Notes: a model not told the origin generated them from the sequence alone. 64,000 nucleotides of DNA from HK-STAS-PATE-34 sp031973435 (GCA_031973435.1 DALYDA010000002.1:1-64000), one strand, 5' to 3'; numbered from the stretch's first letter, positions 40,136 to 49,232 are shown. Program-made: numbers and translations.

Positions 40136-41482
40136 TTATTTTGCTTTCTTCCCAAATAGGGACCAAGATAGAGCTAGTGCTTTCCTTACGTGTCCAACTT
40201 CATAGTTTTCATCTACGGCGTGCATTCTACAGTCTTCATTTGCAAGCGGAGCGAGGATCTGCGGGACTCCTAGAAGTCTATCTATTTCTGTTACGATCGG
40301 AAGTGTTGCACCGCAGTGCTTCACAAGAACCTTTTTCTTGTATATTTTTTCCATCATTTTCTTTATATTTCCAGTGTATTCATTTTCCACATCGAGTCTC
40401 ACTCCTTTACTGGACTCTCCTGCTTTGAATATTACTTCAGCATGTTTGGGTGAAATCTGTTTTATGTACAAAGAAACTTTTTTTGCTATCTCTCGTGGGT
40501 CTTGTTCTGGAACCAAACGGAAGTTTAGCTTTGCTGTGGCTGTGTGAGGAACACTATTTCGAAATCCTACACCAGTGTATCCAGAAGAAAGTCCTGTAAC
40601 CTGAACAGTTGGGCGGAATCCGACTTGTGTGTGGAAGTTGTGTCCTTTCTCTAGAAGCATGTTTTTTATCCCTGTTACACTTTTTACACCAGAGAGTGAG
40701 AAAGGAAGATTCTTGGAGTCGGTAAGTTGGCTTTTGCTAACATCAGGTACATTCTCATAAAATCCTGGAATAGAAACTGTATAACTTTCTTCGTCGAAAA
40801 GCTTGTCGAGCATGATAGTTAGTTCGTGTGCAGCGTTCGGCACTGCTCCACCGTATAGTCCTGAGTGGAGATCTCTGTCACTTGTGTTTATGGTGAGAGT
40901 TGCATTTAGTACACCACGAAAGCCTGCTTCAAGTGTCGGATAACATGCAGAGATCTCACCATCTGAGATAAGAACGAAATCTGAAGCGATAATGTCCCTA
41001 TTCTCCTTCAAAAATCCTGCTATATCCCCTGTTCCACTTTCTTCATCGCCTTCTATAAGAAATGTTACGTTGTAGTTAAGAGATTTCTTCTTTATCAGGG
41101 AAAATATAGTAGCCATGTGGATGGATACCTGGCCTTTGTTGTCTACTGCACCACGTGCTATTAGTCGTCCTTTTGATTCTCGAAGTGTAAATGGATCACT
41201 CTTCCAGCCGTCCTCCTTGCTTGCTGGTTGGACATCGTAGTGACCGTAGATTAGACACGTCTTTAGTAGTTGGTGGACAGTATAATGTGCCACAACTATC
41301 GGGTTGCCGTACCCTTCTACAATGTGAACAGAAAAGTCATTCTTCTCAAAGACGCTTTTGAGCCAGCTGGCAGTTGCTCTAATCTTCGGCTTGAATATAG
41401 GATCAGTAGATACACTTTCGAACCCTATGAATTCTCCTAGAAGTTTTTTGTAATCACTATATAGATTTTTCGGTGCTTGCAT
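40136..41482 (-). CDS. M20 family dipeptidase/carboxypeptidase
   Basis: A cytoplasmic zinc metallopeptidase of 448 residues. The metal-site motifs are visible: GHYDVQPA near residue 80, GAVDNKGQ near 112, EGDEESGTG near 145 and SDGE near 175. The lid domain with HSGLYGG is present. M20 enzymes hydrolyse dipeptides and related amides. The start is taken at 41482 (MQAPKNLYSDYKK) because TATACT lies 9 bases upstream; an in-frame ATG at 41548 is less likely. Confidence 0.92.
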   Translation of the reverse strand: MQAPKNLYSDYKKLLGEFIGFESVSTDPIFKPKIRATASWLKSVFEKNDFSVHIVEGYGNPIVVAHYTVHQLLKTCLIYGHYDVQPASKEDGWKSDPFTLRESKGRLIARGAVDNKGQVSIHMATIFSLIKKKSLNYNVTFLIEGDEESGTGDIAGFLKENRDIIASDFVLISDGEISACYPTLEAGFRGVLNATLTINTSDRDLHSGLYGGAVPNAAHELTIMLDKLFDEESYTVSIPGFYENVPDVSKSQLTDSKNLPFSLSGVKSVTGIKNMLLEKGHNFHTQVGFRPTVQVTGLSSGYTGVGFRNSVPHTATAKLNFRLVPEQDPREIAKKVSLYIKQISPKHAEVIFKAGESSKGVRLDVENEYTGNIKKMMEKIYKKKVLVKHCGATLPIVTEIDRLLGVPQILAPLANEDCRMHAVDENYEVGHVRKALALSWSLFGKKAK

Positions 41483-41516
41483 AATCTTATTAGTATAAAG
41501 CATCTTAGGAGAAAAT

Positions 41517-41540
41517 AAAAACCCGCATTTAAGCGGTGAT
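41517..41540 (-). terminator. Terminator of the 87-residue gene
   Basis: Minus-strand ACCGC/GCGGG hairpin with a T-rich tail at the stop codon of the gene at 41529. Confidence 0.6.
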
Positions 41541-41792
41541 TTTTGCAACTGATTTTATGAAATCTGTTGCTTCTTCAAAAGAAGCTTCAATGTCATGGGA
41601 CTCTTTGAAAAAAGATACTTTTTTATTCTCAGAGAAAATAATGTAATTTATACCGCTTTTAAAAAAATCCTCAAACTCTTCTTTGAATAACGTGCTAATA
41701 GTAGTGTCAAAACCGCACGCCTCTGCTAATCCATGAATTTCTTCAAGTTCTCCTGGACTCAGGGTTTCAACTGCTAAATATATTCTTTTCAT
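41529..41792 (-). CDS. Hypothetical 87-residue protein
   Basis: Starts MKRIYLAVETLSPGELEEIH. It may be a small alpha/beta domain, with strand-like segments KRIYLAV and INYIIF and acidic helices. No motif allows a functional call. Confidence 0.55.
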   Translation of the reverse strand: MKRIYLAVETLSPGELEEIHGLAEACGFDTTISTLFKEEFEDFFKSGINYIIFSENKKVSFFKESHDIEASFEEATDFIKSVAKITA

Positions 41793-41842
41793 ATAACATC
41801 AATTTTAATAGAGAATACACTTTTATTCTATACTTGTAAAAT

Positions 41843-41871
41843 AAAAGGCCGAGCAAATTGCTCGGCTTTTT
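41843..41871 (-). terminator. Terminator of aspS
   Basis: Minus-strand AAAGCCGAGCAA/TTGCTCGGCCTTTT, a strong stem with T-run, just after the aspS stop at 41873. Confidence 0.8.
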
Positions 41872-41872
41872 A

Positions 41873-43198
41873 CTATTTCGAAAGTCTCTGGTCTATTCGG
41901 TTTATGTCTCGTGGAAAAAGAGTTGCTTCTTTTACATTCTCAATTCCTAGGAACTTCTGTGTTAGTCTCTCGAGCCCCATCCCGATTCCTCCGTGTGGCG
42001 GAAGTCCGTATTTGAAGGCCATAAGGTAAAATTCGAACCTTGCCGGATCTAGTCCCTTTGATTTAATCTTTTCAATCAACATGTCGTACTCGTGAACTCT
42101 CTGACTTCCAGAGATGATCTCAACTCCACGGAATAACAAGTCGAAACTTTTTGTCATTCCTAGGTCTTCTGGGTCTTCCATTGTATAGAACGGTCTCTTT
42201 GAAACAGGATAGTGTGTGACAAAGATAAAGTCACTTCCAAGATTGTTTTTTGAATACTCACAAAGCCATCTTTCGTCTTCTGGATCAAGATCTGGTTCTG
42301 TTGTCTTGTCCACTCCAGTTTCCTTTTTTATAAGTTCCTGAACTTCTCGAAGCTTTATAACTGGGAATTTCTCTGGAGCAAGAGGAGCTTCAATTCCGAA
42401 GATTTCCAATTCTTTTGCATTTTTCTCTATGACTTCTTTTGTCATGTATCGAAGTGTGTTTGAAATCATATCCATCACATCTGTATGGTCTTTGATGAAT
42501 CCCATTTCGATATCGAGCATGGATATTTCGTTTAGATGACGAGAAGTTGCATGCTTCTCTGCACGGAATTGTGGTCCTGCTGCATACACCCTCTCATAAA
42601 CACCAACCATGATCTGTTTGTATAGTTGAGGTGAAGTTGCAAGATATGCTGGCTGATCATAAAGATATTCAATCTTGAATATTCCAGCTCCTCCTTCTGC
42701 GTCATCCCCTACTATCTTTGGCGCTTGAAATTCTGTGAAGCCTTGTGTGTTTAGATATTCACGGAATCCTGTTAGAAGTGTGTGTTGAACCTTGAATATT
42801 GATTGCTCCTTCTCCCGACGAAGAGTAAGAGGTCTGTAATCTAGAAGTGTGTCTAGATTTAGTTCTGCATCTGTTGCGAAAGGAAGTTCATGAGCAGGTG
42901 ATAGGACTATTATTTCCAATATTTCTAGTTCGATATCACCATTCTTTTTTCCTGCTTGCTTATTTTTCTCAGGACGTTCATTTACTTTTCCTTTTACTTC
43001 TACAACCCACTCAGAGCGTAGCAACTTCCCTGTATCCATTGCTTCGCTTCCAGGTAATATCACACCTTGTACCACTCCTGACCTATCTCTAAAGTCCAAG
43101 AAAATCATTTTCCCTTGATCACGACGGACGTTTATCCAACCATTGATTGTTACTTCTTCTCCCTTTTTTGATGATAATTCACCTATTATTGTACGCAT
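41873..43198 (-). CDS. aspS: Aspartyl-tRNA synthetase, short archaeal-type
   Basis: Class IIb synthetase of 441 residues, shorter than the bacterial type because it lacks the GAD domain. The N-terminal OB fold (ITINGWINVRRDQGKMIFLD) binds the anticodon. Motif 2 (FRAEKHATSRHLNE) and motif 3 (GGIGMGLERLTQ) complete the active site. With gatB present and no asparagine enzyme seen in the window, it may also charge tRNA-Asn with Asp; a family tree would be needed to decide. It is downstream of a T-box leader. Confidence 0.95.
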   Translation of the reverse strand: MRTIIGELSSKKGEEVTINGWINVRRDQGKMIFLDFRDRSGVVQGVILPGSEAMDTGKLLRSEWVVEVKGKVNERPEKNKQAGKKNGDIELEILEIIVLSPAHELPFATDAELNLDTLLDYRPLTLRREKEQSIFKVQHTLLTGFREYLNTQGFTEFQAPKIVGDDAEGGAGIFKIEYLYDQPAYLATSPQLYKQIMVGVYERVYAAGPQFRAEKHATSRHLNEISMLDIEMGFIKDHTDVMDMISNTLRYMTKEVIEKNAKELEIFGIEAPLAPEKFPVIKLREVQELIKKETGVDKTTEPDLDPEDERWLCEYSKNNLGSDFIFVTHYPVSKRPFYTMEDPEDLGMTKSFDLLFRGVEIISGSQRVHEYDMLIEKIKSKGLDPARFEFYLMAFKYGLPPHGGIGMGLERLTQKFLGIENVKEATLFPRDINRIDQRLSK

Positions 43199-43380
43199 GT
43201 ATTATTTTCGAGAGACAAAAAATCGCCTCTACAATTATCTATTGATAAGTGCAGGGGCGATTTTTGGTCGCGGTGCCACCCTACTTTTCGACTCATTGAG
43301 CTATAACGGGCAAACCCGTGGATCTCTCCATGTCCTCCCCGTGTGTCAGACGGATCCGTGGATAACTTTATCCTACTATG
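43199..43380 (-). promoter_or_regulatory. T-box riboswitch controlling aspS
   Basis: The minus strand carries AGGGTGGCACCGCG (43282-43269), an exact T-box core. It has the stem III hairpin ACGGG-TTTG-CCCGT (43319-43306) in front and a strong terminator behind. The bulge base (UGGC) matches the discriminator G of tRNA-Asp/Asn. A GAC triplet followed by A at 43334-43332 is a candidate specifier. Stem I is not clearly resolved and looks short. A promoter-like TTGCGG-17-TAGGAT (43398-43370) would start the RNA near 43363. Confidence 0.8.
43217..43265 (-). terminator. T-box terminator (attenuator) of aspS
   Basis: Minus-strand stem AAAAATCGCC-CTGCA with TGTAG-GGCGATTTTTT, extended by TTATC/GATAA around an AATA loop. 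It directly follows the T-box sequence and would be the terminator that uncharged tRNA prevents. Confidence 0.8.
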
Positions 43381-43415
43381 AAAAACAAGTACCCGCAAGA
43401 ACATTGCAGGTACTT
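43381..43415 (-). terminator. Terminator of the ABC exporter gene
   Basis: The minus-strand stem AAGTACC-GCAA/TTGC-GGTACTT followed by GTTTTT, about 105 bases after the exporter stop. It separates the exporter transcript from the aspS leader. Confidence 0.7.
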
Positions 43416-43518
43416 TGAAACATATAGCCTAGATTAGAAAGGGTACTTACGTGTACGAGTTCTCCTTACTCGGAATGAACCGGACCATAGCTTCATGTGT
43501 CACATTAACACAACTTTA

Positions 43519-45306
43519 CTATTCTTGGTATTCCTTTGCCTGAGCGTCATACATTTCATTATACTTACCTTTTTTGGCAGTGAGCTCTTCGTGAGTTCCA
43601 ATCTCTAGTATGGATCCTTTCTCCAACACTATTATTCTGTCAGCTCTTTTTACAGTGTTGAATCTGTGAGAAATAATCATAATAGTTCTATTTCTTTCTT
43701 CTTCGAATAGTTGGTTGAATATTCTCGATTCTGCAAGTGCGTCTATCGCAGCAGTTGGCTCGTCCAGTATGAGAAGCTTTGAGTCACGAAGAAGGAATCT
43801 TGCAAGTGCCACTTTTTGCTTTTGCCCGCGAGACAACTCCACTCCACCTTTGAACTGTCGTCCGAGTGTTTGGTCAAATTTCTTCGGCAAATCGTTTATG
43901 AACTCTATTGCATGCGCCTTCTTTGCTGCCTCCTCTACTTGAGCTAGAGACACACTAGATGGATCTCCACTAGAGCCGTATGATATCTGGTCCTTTATAG
44001 AGTCCGTGTATGTAGCGAAGTCTTGTGTCATAAAGGAAATACTTTTTTGCCAGTCGAGCGCTTTTATCTCTGACAGGTCCTTTCCGTTTATGAGAATCTT
44101 GCCTTCTGTTGGAGTATACATTTTGGAAAGTAGTTTTATGAGAGTTGTTTTACTTGCACCGTTCTCTCCTACTATTGCTATTCTTTCGTTTGGTGAAATC
44201 TTGAAATTGATTTTCTTTAGTACAAATTTGTCAGTTTCAGGATATTTGAATGAAACATTTTGAAATGTTATCTCAACAGAATCCTGTTTTGCAAATGGAG
44301 TTCCATCATCCTCACTAAAGATAGGCACAGTCCCCAACAGAACAAAATACTCTTTCGCAAAATTTATATGTTCGCGCACTCTTCCAAGGGATCTAAATAT
44401 ACTAGCTGACGAATACTGGAATGTCTGGAAAGAGGTGTACACGAAGAGCATTGTTCCGATCTCAAGTTCACCTCCTATTGCTAATTTGACCAAAAGGATG
44501 ATCGAAAGTACAAAACAAATAACGTGTATTACCTCTCCCACGAGTTTGTACTTAAATGTTTTGTAGTTTATAGCATTTGTTTCTCCGTCGAACTCTTCTT
44601 GGTAGCCAAAAAGTTTTTTTGCATAAAATGTAGTTTTGCCTATGAGTTTGAGTTCAGTAAGGTTCATCGGAGAAAGAAAGTGCCCCAGTTTTGCTTTTCG
44701 ATGTTTTCTGTTGTCTATCTCTTTGTTCCAAAGATAAAATATATTTTTTGCTGCCTCCTTCTCGATAAAATAGCTCGGTAGAACTGACAAGATAGCAAGG
44801 ACTGCAAGCCTATAATCAAATGTCAGGAATATCGCAGCTGCTGCGATGAGGCGCATAAGATCAGAGAAATTTCTAAAAAACCAACTGTTTAGAGAACTGA
44901 CCGACGATGTACCTCGATCACTCACCTTTTGGTTTAGATCTTGAAAAGTCTTTCCTTCGATAGTCCCGAGATCTAATGATGATATCTTGTTTATCCACTT
45001 ACGGAGCATGTAAAGATCTATTCTTTTGAATAGTTTCTCCCCCATGTATTGATCATAGTGGTCTGTTAGGTTTGGTATGAGGTTTGCAAATATAAGTATA
45101 ACTATTGTAATAATAAGTCTCTTTGAATCGAGAACTCCAGTTGCTATAGAGTCGGCAACTATGTTTATGATCTCAGCAAAAGAAGCCATTGTTATAAATG
45201 ACCAAGAAGAAACTATTATCGTCGTTAGGATGGTTAGTAAAAAGGCTTTTTTATCAGCCCTAAAACCAGTCCCAACAGAATTTATGAATACCCTGTATCC
45301 TGTCAT
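43519..45306 (-). CDS. ABC transporter, fused permease and ATPase (exporter type)
   Basis: A 595-residue half-transporter with about six membrane helices (residues 20-330) and a nucleotide-binding domain. The Walker A loop reads GENGASKTTL (the third Gly is Ser), the signature is ELSRGQKQK instead of LSGGQ, and Walker B is LLILDEPTAAID with an H-loop ISHRF. The overall domain layout resembles lipid, drug and peptide exporters. The changed ATP-binding residues may lower or alter activity. It follows trpS with 6 bases between. Confidence 0.9.
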   Translation of the reverse strand: MTGYRVFINSVGTGFRADKKAFLLTILTTIIVSSWSFITMASFAEIINIVADSIATGVLDSKRLIITIVILIFANLIPNLTDHYDQYMGEKLFKRIDLYMLRKWINKISSLDLGTIEGKTFQDLNQKVSDRGTSSVSSLNSWFFRNFSDLMRLIAAAAIFLTFDYRLAVLAILSVLPSYFIEKEAAKNIFYLWNKEIDNRKHRKAKLGHFLSPMNLTELKLIGKTTFYAKKLFGYQEEFDGETNAINYKTFKYKLVGEVIHVICFVLSIILLVKLAIGGELEIGTMLFVYTSFQTFQYSSASIFRSLGRVREHINFAKEYFVLLGTVPIFSEDDGTPFAKQDSVEITFQNVSFKYPETDKFVLKKINFKISPNERIAIVGENGASKTTLIKLLSKMYTPTEGKILINGKDLSEIKALDWQKSISFMTQDFATYTDSIKDQISYGSSGDPSSVSLAQVEEAAKKAHAIEFINDLPKKFDQTLGRQFKGGVELSRGQKQKVALARFLLRDSKLLILDEPTAAIDALAESRIFNQLFEEERNRTIMIISHRFNTVKRADRIIVLEKGSILEIGTHEELTAKKGKYNEMYDAQAKEYQE

Positions 45307-45312
45307 GTATGT

Positions 45313-46263
45313 TTAATATAGATTTACCCCTATTTTCTCTCTAATCTCTTTCATTTTCTTATCGGCGACAGCGTGAGCTCTCTCTCCTCCGTCTTCAAGT
45401 ATTTTCAAAACCTCTTCTTTGTTTTGTTCAAAGTATTTTCTTCTCTCGCGCATCGGAGCAATAAATTCTTCAATATCTTCAATCAATGCTTCTTTCAAAT
45501 CCTTGTATTTACCTTTCTTTTCTTCGTAAAGGGCGTTTAGTGAAGCTTCATCTCTAAATAGTTTGTGAATTTGGAAAACATTTTCTGGTCTTTCTCCGCT
45601 TGAGTCTGTAACAATACTCATCACCGCTTTTACAATCTCGTCCCGTTCTGCAAAAAGAGGAATTGTGTTCCCATAACTTTTTGACATTTTCTGGCCATCA
45701 ATACCTGGAACAATAGCAACACTTTCAAGAATCATTTCTTTTGGAAGCTTGAATGTATCTCCAAATATTCGGTTGAACTTCTCAGCTGTATCCCGTGCAA
45801 TTTCTACGTGTTGCTTTTGATCTTGCCCAACAGGAACAACGTCAGTGTCATAAAGTAAAATATCTGCCGCCATCAAAAGAGGATAATCAAAAGTTCCAAC
45901 ATTTATGTCTTTGTTCTTTGCTTCTGCATCCTTGAAAGCGTGTGCCCTCATAAGAAATGGCATTGTTGTTATCGTATTGAAAACCCATGCGCATTCTGTG
46001 TGTGCAGACACATCAGATTGTTTGAAAATTATAGATTTTTTCGGATCAAGTCCGATTGCGAGGTAATCCATCGCAACTCCTAGTATATTCATCTCCATTT
46101 CTTCACGAGACTGAATACCGTTGAGTGCATGATAATCTGCAATCATGAAAAAGCTGTTGTAATCTTTCTCAAATTCAACAAACTGGCGCATAGCACCAAA
46201 GTAGTTACCAATATGAGGGCGTCCTGTTGGTTTGACACCTGAGAGCATTCGTTTTTTATCCAT
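45313..46263 (-). CDS. trpS: Tryptophanyl-tRNA synthetase
   Basis: Class Ic synthetase of 316 residues. HIGH appears as PTGRPHIGN and KMSKS as KMSKSYGN near residue 192, with MAADILLYD before it. It charges tRNA-Trp with tryptophan. TATAAT lies exactly 6 bases before the ATG and the gene is divergent from dnaB, so the two promoters share the 118-base gap. Confidence 0.96.
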   Translation of the reverse strand: MDKKRMLSGVKPTGRPHIGNYFGAMRQFVEFEKDYNSFFMIADYHALNGIQSREEMEMNILGVAMDYLAIGLDPKKSIIFKQSDVSAHTECAWVFNTITTMPFLMRAHAFKDAEAKNKDINVGTFDYPLLMAADILLYDTDVVPVGQDQKQHVEIARDTAEKFNRIFGDTFKLPKEMILESVAIVPGIDGQKMSKSYGNTIPLFAERDEIVKAVMSIVTDSSGERPENVFQIHKLFRDEASLNALYEEKKGKYKDLKEALIEDIEEFIAPMRERRKYFEQNKEEVLKILEDGGERAHAVADKKMKEIREKIGVNLY

Positions 46264-46269
46264 GGCAAA

Positions 46270-46275
46270 ATTATA
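46270..46275 (-). promoter_or_regulatory. -10 box of trpS
   Basis: TATAAT on the minus strand lies exactly 6 bases before the trpS ATG. Confidence 0.65.
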
Positions 46276-46369
46276 ACAAAAAAGGCAGATTTAGTCTCCT
46301 TTTCGAGGTATCCACATTTCTCACACATTCCCCTGCTTTCTAGTTTGTGTTCCGTGAGCATGTGCGTGC

Positions 46370-46375
46370 TACAAT
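46370..46375 (+). promoter_or_regulatory. -10 box of dnaB
   Basis: TACAAT lies exactly 6 bases before the dnaB ATG at 46382. Confidence 0.6.
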
Positions 46376-46381
46376 CACATT

Positions 46382-47779
46382 ATGAAAACGGACAAGTCAT
46401 ACAAAGAGTACGTTCCACCAAACGATGCACAAGCCGAAAAGGCAGTGCTAGGTTCAGTAATGCTCCGAGGTGGAGCGTTGTATGAAATAACAGACACTCT
46501 TGTCCCCGACTCTTTTTACTCTGAAAAGAATAAAGCTCTATATAGACTCATACTAGAGCTCTCTTCACGTGGCGATCCACTCGATCTCGTTTCTATAACA
46601 AGTCGTGCAAAAGAAAAGAAAACACTAGAGAGTATCGGAGGTGCGTCATACCTAACAAGTCTTGTTGAAGAAGTTCCTACGTCTGCGAACATAAAGCACT
46701 ATGCAGGAATAGTACACAAAAAGTTTCTCTTGAGATCTCTTATCGAGTCTGCAAGAGAGATTGATCAACTTGCTCGTGATGATGGAGGTAGAGATGTAGA
46801 TGATATCTTGAACAAAGCAGAGCAAAAGATATTTGCTGTTTCTCAATCTCAAAAACATCATAAGTTCGTAAGTATCAAACAAGCACTCGCAGAGACATGG
46901 GATGAACTAGAGCACTTGCATGCAAACAAGGGTGAACTTCGAGGTATCCCAACTGGTTTTAGAGACCTAGACAAGATGTTGGCAGGACTACAAAGATCAG
47001 ACCTCATCATACTAGCCGCTAGACCATCTGTCGGTAAGACAACTCTGGCACTAGACATCGCTAGACAAACAGCAACCAAACACAACATGTCTGTAGGTAT
47101 TTTCTCACTTGAAATGAGTGCTTCACAGCTAACACAAAGAATGCTTGCTGCAGAATCTCAAGTTTCTGCATGGAACCTTCGAACTGGTAACATTTCTTCT
47201 GATCGAGAATTCTCTGTAATAAGTGAAGCGCTAGATAGACTCGCAAAAGCAAAAATATATATCGATGACAAAGCTGCGAACACTATCGTTTCTATGCGTT
47301 CAGTGGCACGAAGATGGATGAGTGAATACGGACTCGATATGATAATCGTAGACTACCTTCAGCTTATGGCTTCTACCAAAGATTATGACTCTATGGTAAA
47401 TCAGGTTACTGAAATCTCTAGATCACTCAAACAACTAGCTCGAGAACTAAACGTTCCGGTTCTAGCACTGTCACAGTTATCTCGTGCAGTTGAAGCTCGT
47501 GGAGGCCGACCAAGACTCTCTGACCTTCGAGACTCCGGTTCTATCGAGCAAGATGCTGACGTTGTTATGTTCTTACACAGAGAGGACAAATACAAAGAAC
47601 AAAGTGAAAAGACAAACATAGTTGAAGTTTTGATCGAGAAGCACAGAAACGGACCAACTGGAATGGTTGAACTGTTCTTCGATGGTGCAAAGACAACTTA
47701 CCTCTCAATCGAGAAGCATTATGAAAAAAGTGGAATAGAGGCTCCGACAAATGGCGCAGTTTCTGTAGACAATTTCTAA
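46382..47779 (+). CDS. dnaB: Replicative DNA helicase DnaB
   Basis: The hexameric fork helicase, 465 residues. The N-terminal collar domain (APPNDAQAEKAVLGS-like start) is followed by the RecA-type ATPase with ARPSVGKTTLALD (Walker A), IIVDYLQLMA (Walker B), LSQLSRAVEARG and LRDSGSIEQDAD. No intein is seen. TACAAT 6 bases upstream supports the start. It is followed by recR with a 3-base gap. Confidence 0.97.
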   Translation: MKTDKSYKEYVPPNDAQAEKAVLGSVMLRGGALYEITDTLVPDSFYSEKNKALYRLILELSSRGDPLDLVSITSRAKEKKTLESIGGASYLTSLVEEVPTSANIKHYAGIVHKKFLLRSLIESAREIDQLARDDGGRDVDDILNKAEQKIFAVSQSQKHHKFVSIKQALAETWDELEHLHANKGELRGIPTGFRDLDKMLAGLQRSDLIILAARPSVGKTTLALDIARQTATKHNMSVGIFSLEMSASQLTQRMLAAESQVSAWNLRTGNISSDREFSVISEALDRLAKAKIYIDDKAANTIVSMRSVARRWMSEYGLDMIIVDYLQLMASTKDYDSMVNQVTEISRSLKQLARELNVPVLALSQLSRAVEARGGRPRLSDLRDSGSIEQDADVVMFLHREDKYKEQSEKTNIVEVLIEKHRNGPTGMVELFFDGAKTTYLSIEKHYEKSGIEAPTNGAVSVDNF

Positions 47780-47782
47780 TAT

Positions 47783-48391
47783 ATGAATAGTATAGAAAAA
47801 CTTGCACAAGAGTTTGCAAACTTTCCTGGTATCGGCGAACGACAAGCAAAGAGGTTTGTTTATTTCCTACTCCGAGTGTCAAAAGAAAGAAGGAACAACT
47901 TGGCATATCTTATCAACCAAGTATCTGAAACAGTATCTGAGTGCCAGATGTGTTTCCGGTATTTTGAAGGTAAAAGTAATACTTGCTCAGATTGTGCAAA
48001 CCCAGCGAAAGATAAATCTATTCTAATGGTTGTAGAAAAAGATGCAGACTATGAAGGGATGAAGAAGTCCGGTGCATACAATGGACTGTACTTTCTACTC
48101 GGAGGCTCTATCCCAATAGTTGAGAAAAATACAAATCAAAGAGTGAGAATGAACCAGTTACTAGATCGGATAAAAACTGACATAAATAAAAATAATCTTA
48201 GTGAAGTAATACTCGCATTTTCCGCGAGTCGTGACGGAGACCATACTGCAGATATAGTACGCGAAAATATTCAAAAAACTTTTGGAACAGAATTAAAGAT
48301 AACTACACTAGGAAAGGGACTCTCGACTGGAACTGAGATCGAGTACTCAGATACTGACACGCTAAGTAATGCTCTAAAAAGTAGATACTAA
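47783..48391 (+). CDS. recR: Recombination mediator protein RecR
   Basis: A 202-residue protein that helps RecA loading in gap repair with RecF/RecO. The helix-hairpin-helix region (FPGIGERQAKRFVY), a four-Cys zinc finger (CQMCFRYFEGKSNTCSDC) and a TOPRIM domain (LMVVEKDADYEGM, GLYFLLGG) are in order. It is the second gene of the dnaB-recR pair. Confidence 0.95.
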   Translation: MNSIEKLAQEFANFPGIGERQAKRFVYFLLRVSKERRNNLAYLINQVSETVSECQMCFRYFEGKSNTCSDCANPAKDKSILMVVEKDADYEGMKKSGAYNGLYFLLGGSIPIVEKNTNQRVRMNQLLDRIKTDINKNNLSEVILAFSASRDGDHTADIVRENIQKTFGTELKITTLGKGLSTGTEIEYSDTDTLSNALKSRY

Positions 48392-48397
48392 AAATAA

Positions 48398-48422
48398 AAA
48401 ATCAGGAATAATACCTGATTAA
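48398..48422. terminator. Terminator between recR and the 119-residue gene
   Basis: AATCAGG/CCTGATT hairpin with a 7-base loop; the minus-strand T-run is good, the plus-strand run is weaker. Confidence 0.6.
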
Positions 48423-48778
48423 CTCTTTAAAGGTTTTTTCCATTGTAATTCTGTTTCTCCGGTGATACATGTACTTCTGAGACTCTCCACCTTTCCTGTT
48501 AAAGGAACCGCGTGATCAAAACCGGATTCTCCCTGGGGGACACTGTATACAAGTTTTAATCCCCCTGTCTCCGGATTATCAAAAGTTAGTAACTCAATCA
48601 CAGAAATGCCCTTTTTAATTAAACAGAATGAGACTGAGAACTCGCTCACAAAAAGAGCCTTTCTTTCTTGAATGTGTCCGGGATATTCTCCTTCAAGCAT
48701 ATATACTTCAAATGAATAAGAGCTATAAGAGTGAACGAAACCTGTGCATATTGGTTCCTTTTCTAAAACTGGGTACAT
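48419..48778 (-). CDS. Hypothetical 119-residue protein
   Basis: Starts MYPVLEKEPICTGFVHSYSS. It has beta-prone segments (FEVYMLEGEYPGH, LFVSEFSVSFCLIKKG) and two Cys. There is no signal peptide. Convergent with recR. Not recognised. Confidence 0.55.
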   Translation of the reverse strand: MYPVLEKEPICTGFVHSYSSYSFEVYMLEGEYPGHIQERKALFVSEFSVSFCLIKKGISVIELLTFDNPETGGLKLVYSVPQGESGFDHAVPLTGKVESLRSTCITGETELQWKKPLKS

Positions 48779-48825
48779 TGTATTTGGTTTTTTCTCAGTC
48801 TACTATAATCTTGCTTTCAGTCAAC

Positions 48826-48871
48826 CCAGAACTTAAAAAGCCCTCTTCTTGAGGGCCTTTTAAGTTCTGGG
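48826..48871 (-). terminator. Long terminator of rplU
   Basis: An inverted repeat of about 21 bp (CCCAGAACTTAAAA... with its complement) with a T-rich tail on the minus strand; unusually long for this window. Confidence 0.75.
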
Positions 48872-48872
48872 T

Positions 48873-49232
48873 TTATTTTATAGCTGTTATTTGTATTTCT
48901 GAGAATGGCTGTCTGTGTCCCTTTTTCTTGAAGTATCTACTCTTTTGTTTGTATTTGATAACAATAACTTTCTTTGCCTTTCCGTTCTTGATGAACTTAG
49001 CCTCAACTTTTGCTCCCTTTATAAATGGGTCTCCGATAGTTGTAGCTCCTTTTCCGTCGTCTACAAGCAATACATCGTCAAATGATATTGATTTTCCTTC
49101 TTCCATGTCATCTCCAAGTTTTTCTACTCTGAAAACATCTCCAACAGCAACTTTGTACTGTTTTCCCCCTGTATCTATAACAGCGAATTCCCCCTCAGAA
49201 ACTGTCTTTTTTGTTGTTTTCTTTGTAGCCAT
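48873..49232 (-). CDS. rplU: Ribosomal protein L21
   Basis: A 119-residue large-subunit protein. After a Lys-rich N-terminal extension (MATKKTTKKTVSEGEFA), the family core follows: VIDTGGKQYKVAVGDVFRVEKL and the C-terminal KKKGHRQPFSEIQI. The ATG at 49232 has TAGAAT 11 bases upstream; an in-frame ATG at 49283 is less likely. Unlike many bacteria, rplU is not linked to rpmA here. Confidence 0.95.
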   Translation of the reverse strand: MATKKTTKKTVSEGEFAVIDTGGKQYKVAVGDVFRVEKLGDDMEEGKSISFDDVLLVDDGKGATTIGDPFIKGAKVEAKFIKNGKAKKVIVIKYKQKSRYFKKKGHRQPFSEIQITAIK

